NCBI RefSeq assembly: GCF_002078875.1
Contig: NC_034409.1
Span: 19,400,594 to 19,464,593 of the forward strand
Source: Numida meleagris
Lineage: Eukaryota > Chordata > Aves > Galliformes > Numididae
DNA: 64,000 nt
Direction: 5' to 3'
In this document: piece by piece, positions 1-12,997 of the stretch
Position numbering within the stretch: position 1 is the stretch's first letter
Layout of the letters: the number at the start of each line of letters is the position of its first letter
The notes under the pieces: model-generated
Database searches by the model: none
What the model saw: the letters and a program-made list of their open reading frames with translations, nothing else
What the model was told of the DNA's origin: nothing
Made by a program: the position numbers and the translations under genes

Positions 1-3000
1 TATCTATGTACATATTGGATTTGTTTTCATCTTTTTGTACATTTGGTCATACAAAGAGGATGGGAAGCATATAGACATAATTATTTGTGCCTTGGACATA
101 ACAAATTGCTTTAAAGGAACTCTTTGAACAAAAATGTTAAAGTTAAGATATAAACAATGCCAGACAGCTGTCTTTTGTTAAACCTAAGTCTTACTCAGTT
201 ATTGTTTTTAAGGTATTTAGTAATAACATCCTTTCAAACACATGTCATCTCTGTATTAGTAGCACTGTTTGTCTAAGTTCTGTAGTCAAATCTCAGTGTA
301 TTCCAAACTCACAGAAATCTTTATTGAATGGTGGTTGGTAAGATAAAAAAAAAAAAAAAAAAAAAGACGTACACATTGGCTACAATAGTTGTATACTGAA
401 TACTGATAATTATCCAATTCTTGGATAATCCTAATATTTGCTTTCTGGAGATTGGAAACATTATATCAGGACTAACCTAAATTAACTACACTGTAATACT
501 TGACTTACTCCACTTAAAAAATAGGAAAAAAAAATGGAGGAGGAGAATTCCTTTGCCAATATGCACCTTTATATCCTGAAAAGGTCTCTGTCAGTGTTTC
601 ACATTAATAGCTTGTTGAGCTCTCCATCTTCCTTTGCAGTCTGTCAGCAACAGAGATATTTTTAAATTTGACAGTTTAAGAAACCTTCAGAGGACTGTGT
701 GTAAGTGACCCACAGCATTCCAAGCTGCTTGTGAATTTTCAATAGAGCTTCTATTTTTTCCTGTTTATTTCTATTCAGATTAACCAATGTTAGGTAACAA
801 ACATGAATTATAAAAAAGACAGAATATGATTTTAGTTTGCTGGAGAGATAGCAATAGAATGTAGAAAAAAATAATATTTCATTTTTCATACTCTCTCCAG
901 AATGAATATTGGCTGAAAAGGAAAGGGGAAACAGTTATTGAGGAAATGTTAGAGTTCATAGGCAAAAGAATTAGAGATAACTGAGAATTCTGTGATGAAA
1001 TCAATGGATTTAACAAGACACTTAAAGGTATGTAAGAATACCAAAATAATTTTTGATGGAAAACTATGTTTTACTAAAACAGTAGCAATCTGTGCAAATT
1101 AAAAAAGTATGAACTTCAATGGATTCATTGCTATTAAACTGTATGCAATAAAGTTTTATAGTTTTTTTAGTTTTATATAATTGTATCCCAGATATAAGAA
1201 AGGCACTATAAGCAAATTATATTATAACTCTTTAAGGTTTATTATCTTAGTAAGTTTATCTTAAATGTGTCCAGAAAAACAATAAGGTGATAAATGATTA
1301 TATATCTTCATTAACGCACTGAAGGAACGGACTACACAGAGACATTAAAGAAAGGTTAGAACAAGTTAGAGGAAGAAAAAACTAGAAGAAATCATCAGTA
1401 GAATAGATACATGAGACATACTCCTCTTTAAGAAGCAGAAAAAATAATGACATGACATGGAGGAACTGAAGTATATGTACAGCTCCGTAACATAATATCT
1501 TCATGACTGCATTAATGCAAGTTAGTTCCAGTTAACACTGTTAACAGGAACTGAAAAGCGGGTTAATAAAATTATGTCATGTTCACGGAAAGAGTGAGAG
1601 ATGTGCACAAATGGCAAATTTTGCAAGTTCCTAAGAATGTATTTGTGCCAGTTGGTATTTTATTGTCCTGACCAGAACATGTTTGGAATTTATGAGGAAA
1701 TGTTGATACTGTATTGTAGAATATCCTTAGTAATCTCAACAGTGACAAATCATTCTGAATAGAAATCACATTGCAAAATGTGCCAATGAGTACTGTCTGT
1801 TTAAACAAGCCAAAAGAGAAAAGCAGGAGTACACATATTCTAAACTCTTCAAAGTCAGATGAAGTCTCAGTCATAACAAATTCAATACACAGTGAAACCA
1901 AAATTTTGCATCTAATAGTTCACTAATATTTTCTTTATGAAAAAAAAAGAACAAATGTGAGGGCTTCATGAGGATATGATGAGGATAGAGTAGAGATCTA
2001 GTAAATGTTTACAAGAAGCATAAACACGAGTTTTGATCTTTTTTCTTTATACATACCTTTGTTTTCAGAAAAAAGACTATGATCTAAAGAGAAGGTGTGA
2101 CCATTCTTTGACATGAATTTCCCACATATGAGAGGTTCAGACACATTTGAAAAATAATTGAGAGAATGCTCCACACTGCCTGTGAAAAAGGGAAATAAAA
2201 AGAAGATGTATAGGAAGAAAGAGCAGTAGATCTTATGTATCTTCTTCTCAGTTAATGGAAGATTCTGTGGGAGATTCTTTCACCCTTTTGAATCTCCAAC
2301 ATAACTTTCCATTTAATGAGAAGATTTTGTTTTATTAAAAGTAGCTTTGCATGACATGACTCTCTCTTTAAGAAAAGGAATAACATAGAATCAAAAGATT
2401 ATAATTTTATAACTGAAGAATGAGGAGATCTTCGATTTCCAAAATTTGTTATCTTCAAAATATTCTGAAATAACTTTATTTTTCAAAAATGAACTGTGAA
2501 ATAAAGGTTTATGCAGAAAGAAAACCAATTCTTATGCTGAAGATCCTGAACTGCTGACACAGTTCCTCTCGATATAGGAATTCTGAGAAACAGGATTTGA
2601 ATTCTGCAAATTACAGTGAACTCATCAGCATTAGAAGGGAGGTCTCCTGTTCACAGGTGCAGGCAAAACGTTTAATCGTCTGATATTGTTCATTACCACA
2701 GAAAGTAGAAAGAACTATATTTAGGCAGTCATCCAGTTTAAACACAGTGTGGTGTTGCTCACAGCACACTACTTGCTCCGTATTGCTGTTTAGAGACAAC
2801 AGAGACACAGAAACCATGGAACTGCCAATTATTTAATGTGTTTTCATAAGAGGAAATGTTCTACAAAAGTACTAAAAACATTAGAATGGATAGCAGGAGT
2901 AGAAATTAAGATCTTAGACTGACCTTCAAATATAGAAACTGAAGAATATTGGGTGAACCTGCATTTTCTCTATATTTGTCATTTGTGGGATACTGCTCAG

Positions 3001-3739
3001 GTTTTATGCGCAGAGAGACTGATAGAAAACTTCTGACTAAAATTGAAGTGCACATATTTAACAAGGCAGTTAGTGATATGAATAACTTATCCAGACTTCT
3101 GACAGATCCTCTATCTCTGACAGCTTTAATGTCCATGAGGGAAGGCAGTTATTCATTTTCACATTTAATATGCAATCCAGTTCAAACTAAAATTATTTTG
3201 GGAAGTTCTATGTTTACCTGCATTGAGGAAAGTAGTGGAATAATGACTGGAATTAATTTGTTTTGTTCCTGAAAGCAGGATAAATACAAAGGCAAAAAGA
3301 AATATCTGAGGTCATTTCTGCCTGTTGCAAAATTTATTGCTAACAAAAGTTAGGTGATCATCTTTTTTTCAGATACAGGTTTTCCCTTCTTCAAATGTAG
3401 ATTCCTCTCTTGATTGTACTATGTAATATTTAGGACAAATAATTTCCTTGTTTCTCATATAAAAATCTTTACTCATCCTCATTTTTGTATTCCGTATACA
3501 TTTCTTGGTACCAATTAAAGTGTAATTATTGGGGAAAAAAATGGAAATAAGAAGGATATTTTAATCAAAAGACTTTACTATGATCTTCCCCCACATACTA
3601 TGGGGGAAACACTAATGAGCATTGTGTTTTCCTTCAGCATTTAAGATACCGTTTGATAAACCAGTGTTTTTATATTTACTCTTTATTGAAATCCAGATTT
3701 CATGAGTTTCAGTTCCTGAATATCTTTTAGGAACCAAAT
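1..3739. other. Unique AT-rich non-coding DNA
   Basis: No gene or recognisable transposon was found. The stretch is AT-rich, with an uninterrupted run of about 21 A at 345-365 and several shorter A/T runs. The longest open frame (2949-3272, + strand, 107 codons) has no domain, no repeat similarity and no splice context that I can see. A frame at 1572-1901 on the - strand is equally featureless. Both are treated as chance. Confidence 0.6.
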
Positions 3740-4104
3740 GTTTGAGGGGAGACCTTATTGCTCTCTTCAAATACCTGAAAGGTGATTGCAGTGAGAGCGG
3801 GGCTGGTCTCTTCTCACTGGTGACAGGTGACAGGACAAGGGAAAATGGCCTCAAGCTGCGCCAGGGGAGGTTTAGGTTGGATATCAGGAAAAACTTCTTT
3901 ACAGAAAGGGCTGTTAAGCACTGGAACAGGCTCACCAGGGACGTGGTTGAGTGACCATCCCTGAATGTGTTTAAAAACCGTTTGGATGTGGTGCTCGGGG
4001 ACATGATTTAGTGGTGGGTTGTTAGAGCAGTATGGTTAGGTTGCGGTTGGACTTGATGATCTTGAAGATCCTTTCCAACCTGAGAAATTCTATGATTCTA
4101 TGAT
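3740..4104 (+). mobile_element. CR1 LINE, 5'-truncated 3' end
   Basis: This is the 3' portion of a CR1 non-LTR retrotransposon. The open stretch 3742-3954 carries the C-terminal ORF2 protein signature ([17 protein letters not shown], then [20 protein letters not shown] and KHWNRL). It ends in a stop a little before the usual C-terminus. The rest is 3' UTR with the 'ttggacttgatgatctt' block and a tail of ATTCTATG-type octamers ending near 4104. Truncation at the 5' end is normal for CR1, which is copied from its 3' end. The copy cannot code for an active enzyme. Family assignment is firm; subfamily is not asserted. Confidence 0.95.
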
Positions 4105-4884
4105 GAAATGACTTTAAATCACATTTAGTTAACACTTACATTAGGCACTATTTATGGCCAGACACTATCCTGAAATCATGGATTGCTTGTAAGTATTTAA
4201 AGAAAATATTCAGGTCCAATTAAAGTAATAATGGTGGCATCATCATCATCATATATAGTTATTTTCTGTTGTGTTCTTCATGTATTCATTTGGTCCTCTT
4301 TTCAAAATGTTCTGTGGTCACTGCCAAATGCAAAAGACGCAGTGGACATCTCATTCCTCTCTGCAATTGAAAGAAGAAAGATTTAACCACATCGATTTAG
4401 ACAGATGCTGATGGTCTTAAATAAAGAGAAACAATCCATTCAAGTACCTCTGGGAGTGGGAAAGACTGTGTTCATATGGAATGAGACTTTAAATAGAATG
4501 TTCTGCTCTATTATATTAAAAGTGTATTTGTACTCAGTGAAATAAATTTAAATTGATTCTTTTTCTTTTTTTACATCTGGCACGATGAACAATTCTAGCT
4601 ACATTGTATTACTTGTGAAGTGTCTCGTCGGAGGTGCAGGAGTGAGGGGGCATAGGAACTTTACTATTCTGCATTTCAATTCTTTTTTTTTAATTAACTA
4701 TTTCCTGTTAAATTAAGATAGTCTCCAAAAAAAAGATTACTTTCAAAAACTTTTTTTTTTTAACTTTTAATGTAAAATTTTTTGACATACGCTTCAGAAA
4801 ATATTTAATATTTGCTTTGGATTTAGTTTTCATAGGGAGGATACAGTGATATAACAATTATTAATTACCTAATAAATAAGCAAT

Positions 4885-4908
4885 CCATGTAACTTCTTTG
4901 TTACATGG
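4885..4908. repeat. Perfect 9-bp inverted repeat (hairpin)
   Basis: The sequence ccatgtaac, a 6-base spacer, and gttacatgg form a perfect stem. It has no T-run or other context that would make it a functional terminator in a vertebrate genome. It could be chance in AT-rich DNA. Confidence 0.7.
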
Positions 4909-5184
4909 CAAATACAGGTCCACACAGAGATCTCACACTAGTCCCCATGACCAGAATTTATTAGCAGTATGGACTGCTGGTCCAGGTGAGCTTTACTAAT
5001 TAAAGTATCCGGGAAGGTCTAACTAATCTTTGCATTGCCTCTTCATTACCCATAGAAAAAAAGAAGTCCCATACTGACTCAGGATGAAAGATTAAAGTGA
5101 GATGGTCCCTGACTCAGGAAAGTAGAGTTGCTTAGCTATCTTGGAAAATTAAAGCTCTGAACTAAATGGGATTGAAGTTCATGC

Positions 5185-5207
5185 TTTTTGTTTGTTTGTT
5201 TGTTTGT
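5185..5207. repeat. (TTTG)n microsatellite
   Basis: About five tandem TTTG units in unique sequence. No associated retroposon body was recognised upstream. Confidence 0.85.
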
Positions 5208-6157
5208 CCTAAGTAAATCATTACGTGCTGTACATGAATTAGGATGATTTGCTAAATTGGGACCGGATATGCTACATATGACTATGTTAGATTTGAAAAA
5301 GAATTATTCAGACAGTGTGGAAATACAAAATTAGCTTATGCCACACTAATTTAGTCAATGATTTTTTCTGTATCCCATGAGTGTTGTGAGACAATAATTA
5401 TCTCATTCTCAAGTAGCCGGACATACAGTAATTTAAACTATCCAATTTAACTATCTTTGTTTCTTTGTTAATCATTTTAAATTATAGCCATTAATTAATT
5501 TGAATATATCAGATGTGAATAGAAATCAGTAGTTTGGAGCAGTATTTTCTGTGTAATGTACAGTATGCTGTAATTAAAGCTAGACAAGCTCTTTAAAAAA
5601 AAAAAATTCCCTTAATTTGTCATATATGAGCACATGGTGAGCTTAATTAATGTCAGTAGGGTAAAATCAAGCATTTTAAAGTGCTAATTTAGGATAACAG
5701 AATATGAGCTGCTGCAATTTGGAAATGCTAATTCATTTCTAATTGTGTGGTTTGTTTCTGAAGCATTTCATTGTTTTAGACACAGAACAATTGAACATGT
5801 AGGAGGAAGTGTTGAATAATATTTTAAGATATACTTTCTGGTTGTCTGAAAGCCTAACAGTCTTTAAAATTTCAAAGAGAAATATTATAAATTTTGCAGA
5901 CTATAATCAGATCTCTGGGGAAACTAAGCACAATTTTGGCAGTTACTGCAAATATCACTAAATCAGGATTCCACCAGACTCCAAGCAGGAGAGCAGCTTA
6001 TGTTGAAACTGTGTTAGCAAGTTGCCCCTGGGATGGCTTTTCCATTCAGAAAGTTTTTGCCAAATCTAGTTCAAGTAACTTTTTTGTATCTGTTTTCATA
6101 AATTGAGTTTCTATATTCGAGTTCTACTGTTTTTTAAGATGAAAAAATCTTAACAGC

Positions 6158-6537
6158 CAGGCCCAGAGCGTAGTGGTTGATGTCACAAAGTCTAGTTGGA
6201 GGCCAGTAATAAGTGGAGTACAGTCAGGCGGAGTCAGGCTTTTTCCAGTAATGCCCAGTGCCAGGATAAAAGTTGCAACACAGTGGTCCTGCCTGAATAC
6301 CTTTACTGTGTGGATGACAGAGCACTGCACAGGTTGCCCACAGATTCTGCGGAGTCTCTTCCTTGGAGATCTTCAAAAGCCACCTGGATGATATCCTGGG
6401 CAACCTGGTCTGGCTGGCCCCTCTTGAGCAGAATTGGGCCAGGTAGCTTCCAGAGGTCCCTGCCAACCTCAGCCATGGTGCAGTTTTGTCACCAGCCTTG
6501 CCCCCATCCAGACACCTCTATGATTCTGAGATTCTGG
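6158..6537 (+). mobile_element. Old CR1 LINE, RT fragment fused to 3' UTR
   Basis: A diverged CR1 copy. Its left part (about 6158-6225) translates to SSWRPVISGV, the RT segment just before the GVPQG motif. After the GV the sequence jumps to 3' UTR text of another CR1 class ('gcacaggttgcccacag', 'ctggatgatatcctgggcaacctg', 'ccagaggtccctgccaacctcagccat'). It ends in a degraded octamer tail near 6520-6537. A large internal deletion must separate the two parts. About 40 bases of unrelated sequence lie between the 'cagccat' block and the tail. Orientation is clear; exact ends are uncertain. Confidence 0.85.
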
Positions 6538-9500
6538 AAACATGAAGAGCCTTATCTCCTCTGTGGAGCCAATTTCTGGTGAACATGGGTTATAATGTTG
6601 TGTCGAGGCTGATGCAATTCTGACTACACAACCTAGCCAAGTTAGCTTTATTTGAGTGAAGTTATTTAGTATTAATAACTTTACCAAAACCTAAACTGGC
6701 TATCTGCCAATACAGTAGCACAGTTTTTGATGAAGAAGAGTTGGCTCTTCAAGGGCTCAGGGTCTGCTGCATGGCTTGCTGTATGATTCATTCTGCAGTT
6801 CTTCAGATGTCCTATGAAATAACCTCATTTTTTAAATAGCTTCTGTTTCAATTTTGTTCCCACACTGAATTTTTTTCTGCGTGATAACAGAAAAGTAGCC
6901 AGGAGCTGGATAGAACAAGCTAATTGCAGATTATTGCTGACATTATTTCAGAAGTACATGAGTTTGGACAATAAACATAAAGAGCTGGTTCCTTGTCTGA
7001 AACTGCTTACAACATTGTGAGCAGCCAAACAATGGGTTCAGAATATCAAAAGTCCTGCATTACGCAAGTTAATCAAATGACACTTATTGCACGAATATCT
7101 TTCAAAACAGTTTCTACAAAGAAAGATATGGCTTGTTCTGATTTGACAATTAAGTTTCCTTACAAATTTTCCCAGAGTTGAGTATATTTATTTGGCTGAA
7201 ATGTTTGGAATTTCCACTGTTGTATTTCATATTGTATGGCTGAGATTTCCACTACTCTGATAATTGCATTTCAGAAGTACTATGTACACTCAGTTATAAA
7301 ATTCACGGTACGTATTAGGGTGAATTGTGTTACATAATAGATATAATATTATTATCATTACTTCTGGAAAATCACAGAAATCTTCACTTCAAGCACTTCA
7401 GCCAGATCAGTGACCTCTGATGCACAAAACAGACAATATAGTTTGCAAGATTCAATTTTTCTACCACTGACAGCTGCTGCATTTTCCCCTATAATCAGAG
7501 GCCTTTATGCTAAATATTCTCATTTAAATTAATTTTTAAGGTTAAGATTTTGTCACCCCGGAACAGCGGAGAAAATGGGGCCTTGCACTGAGAATCTTGT
7601 TATCTTCTGGATATTTAGCCTTGTTCACAAGAGGGGAGAAAATATTAAGGTTACATTAGAGCCAAATAAGGATAAGGCTTTTTATCTCTTCTTTTCTTGT
7701 AGGAAATTCTCTTCCAGAATTGTATTAGTATTTTAGTACAATACCTATCCTGACAATTAGCACCATCGTTTCCTCAGCATGGCCCAATAATATGGGATAA
7801 CTGATGACGTGGCTCTTCCCTCAGCTGTACAGAGTCAATGAAAGTTTCTGTGATAACATTGTAATCTTTAAAAATGTATGTTTTAGTTGAAATCTAAAAA
7901 GTAGAAAAGTGAATCTGGGGAGAAAACACACAGAGTCATCATAAATTACCCCATAAGCAGTTCTTGTGATAGTTCAACTCAGTTTTACGGATCAAAACGT
8001 TTTGATTAAGGTCAGGTAAAAGTCACTCCTATTTAAGTATTCAACTGCCCTAAGCCTCCCAAACTTTTGAAGTTCCACCAGCTTACAAAACATTCAATAA
8101 TTACTTAGAAAACAGCAGCAGAATTCAAAGGCATCAATTATCCTTCAGATGCAATAGCTTTCCAGGCATTAACAAAGACCTTTTCAAAAAGTGATGCTAG
8201 GACAAACAAGACATTCATTTGTAGCTTTCTTCTCCATTAACATAAATTTTATAGGGAGAAAAAAATGATTATTCTAGGTTCATTTACTCAATCTCTGTGG
8301 AAAAATTGTGGTATAAATTAATAATTTGGCTTGGTGATGGAAACACAGTAACACAATTACAAATGAGATTTTCCTTAGATTTGAATAAAGGCAATTTGAG
8401 GAAAGATTTAACAATATGTATTTAAAGAAGTTTTAAAATTTTTGAATCCCTGAAAACTTCTGGTGTGCACAATTATTTTAGTAATACTGTTTTGATATAT
8501 CTCATACCAGTGAGTTAACATGTAAACCAATTAAGTCAAACCAGACTAGATCTCTGTTACAAGTGTCTGCAATGTGAAGGCTCACAAGTTTTGACTGAAT
8601 CTATATTCAGCTCAGCACTTATTTCTTGTACTTTTGTTGATTTTTATTAGTGGTTGTATCTGCTGACTGCTGACTTTAACATACCATTTTAAAACTAGTG
8701 CAATCAATACAAATGTTTCCAAGAAACTTTTACCGTGTTTTGTTTTGGTTTCACTGTCATAGCAAAACCTGTGCAACTGAGCAAGTGATTCAGCACTTTT
8801 CTAGTTCCCTCCTTAGCTCTAGAGGAACCTGGCAAATCTGTGATTTTACAAACAGCCTCTTTACCAATGCTTCCATTTCCTAGAAAGTTTATTTTCTTTG
8901 TACCTGGGTTTGAAGGCAACAGAAGGTGCAAATACTTGAGATAACACCTACTCTACATTATATCAGAAGATAAACACTTTTTTGTCATAAGTAGTAGGGT
9001 TACCGTCATCTTTTCAAATACATTTATTTTCTAAGTATTATCGTAAAAGTATTACAATGCCAACGATGTATTAAATTACCAATACTGAATTTACTTTGTA
9101 TGAGCTGAATACTGTCAATTCTACTTTGATAAATCCGCATTATAAGTTAAAAATACTCAAAAGCAATAACTAAAATCACTCAGTTTTTTGCTACTGGCTC
9201 TCTATATTTTTCTAACTGTGGTAACCACTGGAACTGTCAGTTTGGATCTAACTTGTACACTGTTTTATGACTGGATGCAAAACTGAGACTTACCTTGAAA
9301 AAGTGCAAAATTACCACGGTTTTGACATGGGAAATAGGGTAAGAAAAAACAAGTAAAAAAAATAAATAAAAAATGTATGGTGAAATTTAGGGAGGGTTGT
9401 TTGGTTTTATTGTAGTTTATAGAGATTTGAGACTATGATTATCTATCTATCTATCTATATGTACATAAAAGTAATTCATACTAATGAAGACACAAATTAA

Positions 9501-10691
9501 AAGCATTAAGCCTAAGTTCAAACCCCACATCTCACAACTGTACCAGAATATAACATAACAACAGATAGGGAAAGCTCTTCCTTTTGGACTATGAAGAAAA
9601 TAATGAAAGATTGAGGAGATTGGAATGAGAGCAACAAATAAATTCTGATCATGTAGCTGAACACTCTAGTCAGTGAAAAGCATCCTGAATTCCCACTATT
9701 TCATACTGGACTACTTCTGTACTTCATCTGATGCAAAATTACTGAAAAAAATACCTAAATATTCGTTCAAAAAACCTAAGAACTTCCAGTGACAACTAAG
9801 ATGCAGTTCTGTGATGCAATTTCAAATCCCAGAACAAGAGTGCTTTAAGCCTATATATAGTAAAGAAAACAAAGTCTGTCAAAGACTATTAAAGACACAA
9901 ATATAAGTCATACAAAGTTCCTGAACTGGGAAGTCTTCTAGGACAATGTCACTGTATGCTTGACCTCTTACTACATTATTTGCTAATCTTTCACTGTTGG
10001 GCACTCCATGAAGTCACAACTTCATGTACACATTCACTCTCCCTTTTGGTATGAACTTTAATTAGTGAGTTGTTGGACAAAGGACATATCTCCATTCCCA
10101 GATTTTTTTTCTAAAAATAAAATCTGTCTTAGTTTCTCATTATAAGAAGCCAGAGTATTTCATTTGTGATAATGGATTTAACTAATTGACAGTGAACTAC
10201 CATGTTTAGAGCAACAAAACAAAACAAAAACACAAATATTTTGCAGAAAAGTGTTCACCCTTGTGAAAGAGAGGGAAAACTTGTTTGAAGAAAATACTTC
10301 AGAGACTAAGATAAGAACTATTGGAGTAGTTCTACAAAACAATTAGTGCAGGTTTATATCTGGTTCTTGACAAGAAAAGCAGTTACAAACTTCTAAGGAG
10401 CAAGACCTAAAAATAACTAGGTGAAAATTGTTAGTGCACAATTCATACTTGACCCACAGTACTATTCTCTATTCTTCAAATTATGTGCAGGTTAAGGAGA
10501 ACAGAGGAAGAAGCAGAAAGCTCAGAGCACTAGCAACCCATTAGTAGACAGAGTGCTTATGGCTAGTTTCTTGGACAGCTGATAGACAACTTATACCAGA
10601 CAGCTAGACAATGAAATACCTTGTTAAATAATCACTCTGAATTCATTTTATTTCCTGTATGCATGTTGCAAATGTTGTATATGAAGGACCA
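6538..10691. other. Unique AT-rich non-coding DNA
   Basis: No gene or identifiable transposon was found. It holds an ATCT microsatellite (about 9439-9460) and scattered short A/T runs. Short open frames (for example 6993-7181 + and 8704-8931 -) show no domain or repeat similarity. Confidence 0.6.
9439..9460. repeat. (ATCT)n microsatellite
   Basis: Five or so tandem ATCT units followed by tatgtacat. This is an ordinary short tandem repeat. Confidence 0.9.
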
Positions 10692-10775
10692 CTGAATCAC
10701 AGAATCATTAAGGTTGGAAAAGATCACCGAGGTCATCTAGTCCGACTGTCAGTCCATCACCACCATTCCCCCTGA
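10692..10775 (-). mobile_element. CR1 LINE 3' tail fragment
   Basis: On the + strand it reads 'tgaatcacagaatcatt' followed by 'aggttggaaaagatcaccgag' and 'gtcatctagtccgactgtcagtcc'. This is the reverse complement of a CR1 3' UTR and octamer tail. Only the last 80 or so bases of the element are present, so this is an extremely 5'-truncated insertion. Confidence 0.9.
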
Positions 10776-11796
10776 CTTGCTCTGGACTCAAAAGTACTAT
10801 GTAAGCCCTGTGTAGGGGGCCATATGCATCCCAGAAATCACATTTACTTTGTAGAGCTGAACACAAAGGATCCAATTCACCCAGGACTCATAAGCATGTT
10901 GAGTATTCACTGTAAATTTGTGCCAGCCATTCAAGTCATGTCTAAAAGTTGCTCAAAATTTTGAAACAATTGGGTACCTATACAGTAGCAGCTGATGAAG
11001 TCCAATAGTGGATAGACCAAAACTGGTTACTGTTTAGGACCATACTTCTTCATTCTGAGTTGAAGTCATAGAAATTCACATTAGTTGTTTGTAAGCATAT
11101 ATCTATACCTAACCAAAAGAAAGCACACTTCTATGCAGATATCAGAGACAGCTTTACTATTAAAAAAAGAAATCAGCTCATGCGCAGAGAGCAAACTCGC
11201 AGAGAAAAGTAAATAAAGCTAGTATCCATATTGTAAATAGGACTCTACACGGTGATTCCAACCTTACTTTTATCAGGAGGGAACCTGTGATGAAGACACT
11301 ACTGCCATGCTTAGTATGTGCTGAAGGACTACAACTTTAAATATCAGGAAAATTGTGTCAGTGCATAAAGTTGCTAACACAGATGCACTCATTATATATA
11401 CATATACATATATTCATATTTATTTTGCTACAGATCAGTAATTTGTAATTCTACTTCCTATACAGATGTATAGGTTCAATACACACATTGCAGAACAAAA
11501 TTTACGATTTAATTTAATTTTTTTTTACATTTTCACACCTTTCAGTTTTTGTTAGTTTTGTTTGTTCCACAAGTAGAAAATAAAAAATATTTCTCTCTGT
11601 ATGTTTTTAGTTTTTTTAGAGTTTTTTTCTTGATTTCAAAAAGTGGAACTACAGAAAATGCAAAAAAAAAAAAAAAGTCAACCACTTTTTGTGTTCTAAT
11701 TATTTTTAATTGATTGCCATTATGAAGTCAATATTTGATTACTTCATTAACAGTGATATACAATATTATCAAGTGTAGCTGATATAAAAGAGGTGG
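10776..11796. other. Unique AT-rich non-coding DNA
   Basis: No gene or transposon was recognised. It contains short TA-rich and poly(A)/(T) runs near 11395-11410, 11518-11527 and 11660-11675. Confidence 0.6.
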
Positions 11797-12003
11797 TTGC
11801 ATGCTCACGGTTTTCCACAGTCAGAGGGAGTGCATTATAGTGAGACCCTTCAGTCTGCTCTACCAGGAGCTGGATACAGTGAAGCACATCTGAAATGCTT
11901 CTATACCAATGCACACAGCATGAGGAACAAACAACAAGTTAGAAGCTTTGGCTCAGTCCCAGAGCTAGGTCACCCACCCAGTTGGCTGAGGGAAGCCAGT
12001 TGA
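11797..12003 (+). pseudogene. CR1 ORF2 endonuclease N-terminus remnant
   Basis: The frame opens upstream of LKCFYTNAHSMRNKQ. That phrase matches the conserved start of the CR1 endonuclease (the 'YTNARSMGNKQ' region), an APE-type nuclease that nicks target DNA for target-primed reverse transcription. Homology stops after a few dozen residues, and the rest of the nuclease, including its catalytic residues, is missing. It is non-functional. The start codon of this frame is not meaningful, because the element is truncated or rearranged upstream. Confidence 0.75.
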
Positions 12004-12997
12004 TGTTAACTTTTTGTATTTCAGTAAAGCTTTTGATACTGTTTCTCACAGTATCCCTCTGGACAAAAAGTTCAACATATAGCCAAACAAAAATGTAATG
12101 CTATGGGTGGGCAAAAATATAATGCAATTTGGTCTGACAGGTCACGTCCAAAGGCTTACAGTAAATAGAGTTACATCATGCTAATGTCCTGAGAGTGGAA
12201 AGGCCTTGCAGAGAGACCTAAACAAATTAGAGAGCTGGGCAGTCACCAACCACAGGAAGTTTAACAAGAGCAAGTGGTGTATTCTGTGCCTAGGAAGGGA
12301 CAGCCCTGGCTATACATAGAGACCAGGGGATAAGATGCTGGAGAGACACATAACAGGAAGGGTCTTGGTCAGCAGAAGGGTAGACATCATTCAACAGTGT
12401 GCACAGGTAGCCAGGAAGGTCTACAGTACCCTGGTATGTATCAAATACAACATTGCTCACTCGTTGAGGGAAGCTATTTTTTTACTCTCCGCTGCACTGG
12501 TGTGGTCTCACCTTGAATACTGCATGCAGTTCTGTGTGCCACAGACCAAAAAGGACATAATTAGAGAATGCCTGAAGGAGTTCTACAGAGATCGTGAAGG
12601 GTCTAGAAGGGAAGACATACAAGGAGCAGCTGAGGTCCCTTGGGTTGTTCAGCCCTGAGAGGAGGAGACTGATGGGAGACCTCATTGTGGCCTACAGCTC
12701 CCTCACAGGGGGGAGAAGAGGGACAGGTGCTGATCTCCACTCTTTGGTGACAGCGACAGAATGACAAGAGGGAACAGCAAGACAGAAGAGGGGAGATACA
12801 GGTTGGATATCAGGAAAAGATTCTTCACTGAGAGGGTGGTCAGGCACTGGAACAGGGTCTCCATCCAAGCTTGCAAGCAGTCATATGGTCTCAATCATAT
12901 GGTCTGATTTTTGTGTGGTCCTACATGGCGCCAGGAGTTGGACTCAATGATCCTTATGGGTCTATTCTTTGATTTTATGATTCTGTGATTCTATGAA
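11797..12997 (+). mobile_element. CR1 LINE, internally deleted, near both ends
   Basis: A patchwork CR1 copy that keeps pieces from the start to the end of ORF2. At 11797-12003 it translates to LKCFYTNAHSMRNKQ, the beginning of the CR1 endonuclease domain. At about 12000-12180 the text 'tttcagtaaagcttttgatactg' corresponds to the RT motif FSKAFDT. At 12335-12658 QQCAQVARK and HLEYCMQFCVPQTKKDI mark the RT C-terminal part. From 12660 comes the 3' end ([22 protein letters not shown] in degraded form) and an octamer tail ending near 12997. Frames are broken by stops and frameshifts, and most of the endonuclease and the middle of RT are deleted. Its 3' terminus ('gttggactcaatgatccttatgg') differs from the other copies here, so it belongs to a separate CR1 class. 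Confidence 0.93.

Larger units (their letters stand above)
4105..6157. other. Unique AT-rich DNA with TAATTA-rich block
   Basis: No gene was recognised. It contains a perfect 9-bp inverted repeat at 4885-4908, a TTTG microsatellite at about 5185-5207, and a stretch (about 5340-5790) dense in homeodomain-like TAATTA/CTAATT motifs. The last two are discussed as findings. A 70-codon frame at 5894-6106 on the + strand is unsupported. Confidence 0.55.

Noticed and set aside
2949..3272. 107-codon + strand frame as a gene
   Set aside because: No domain, no repeat similarity, no convincing splice signals, and AT-rich context; consistent with a chance open frame.
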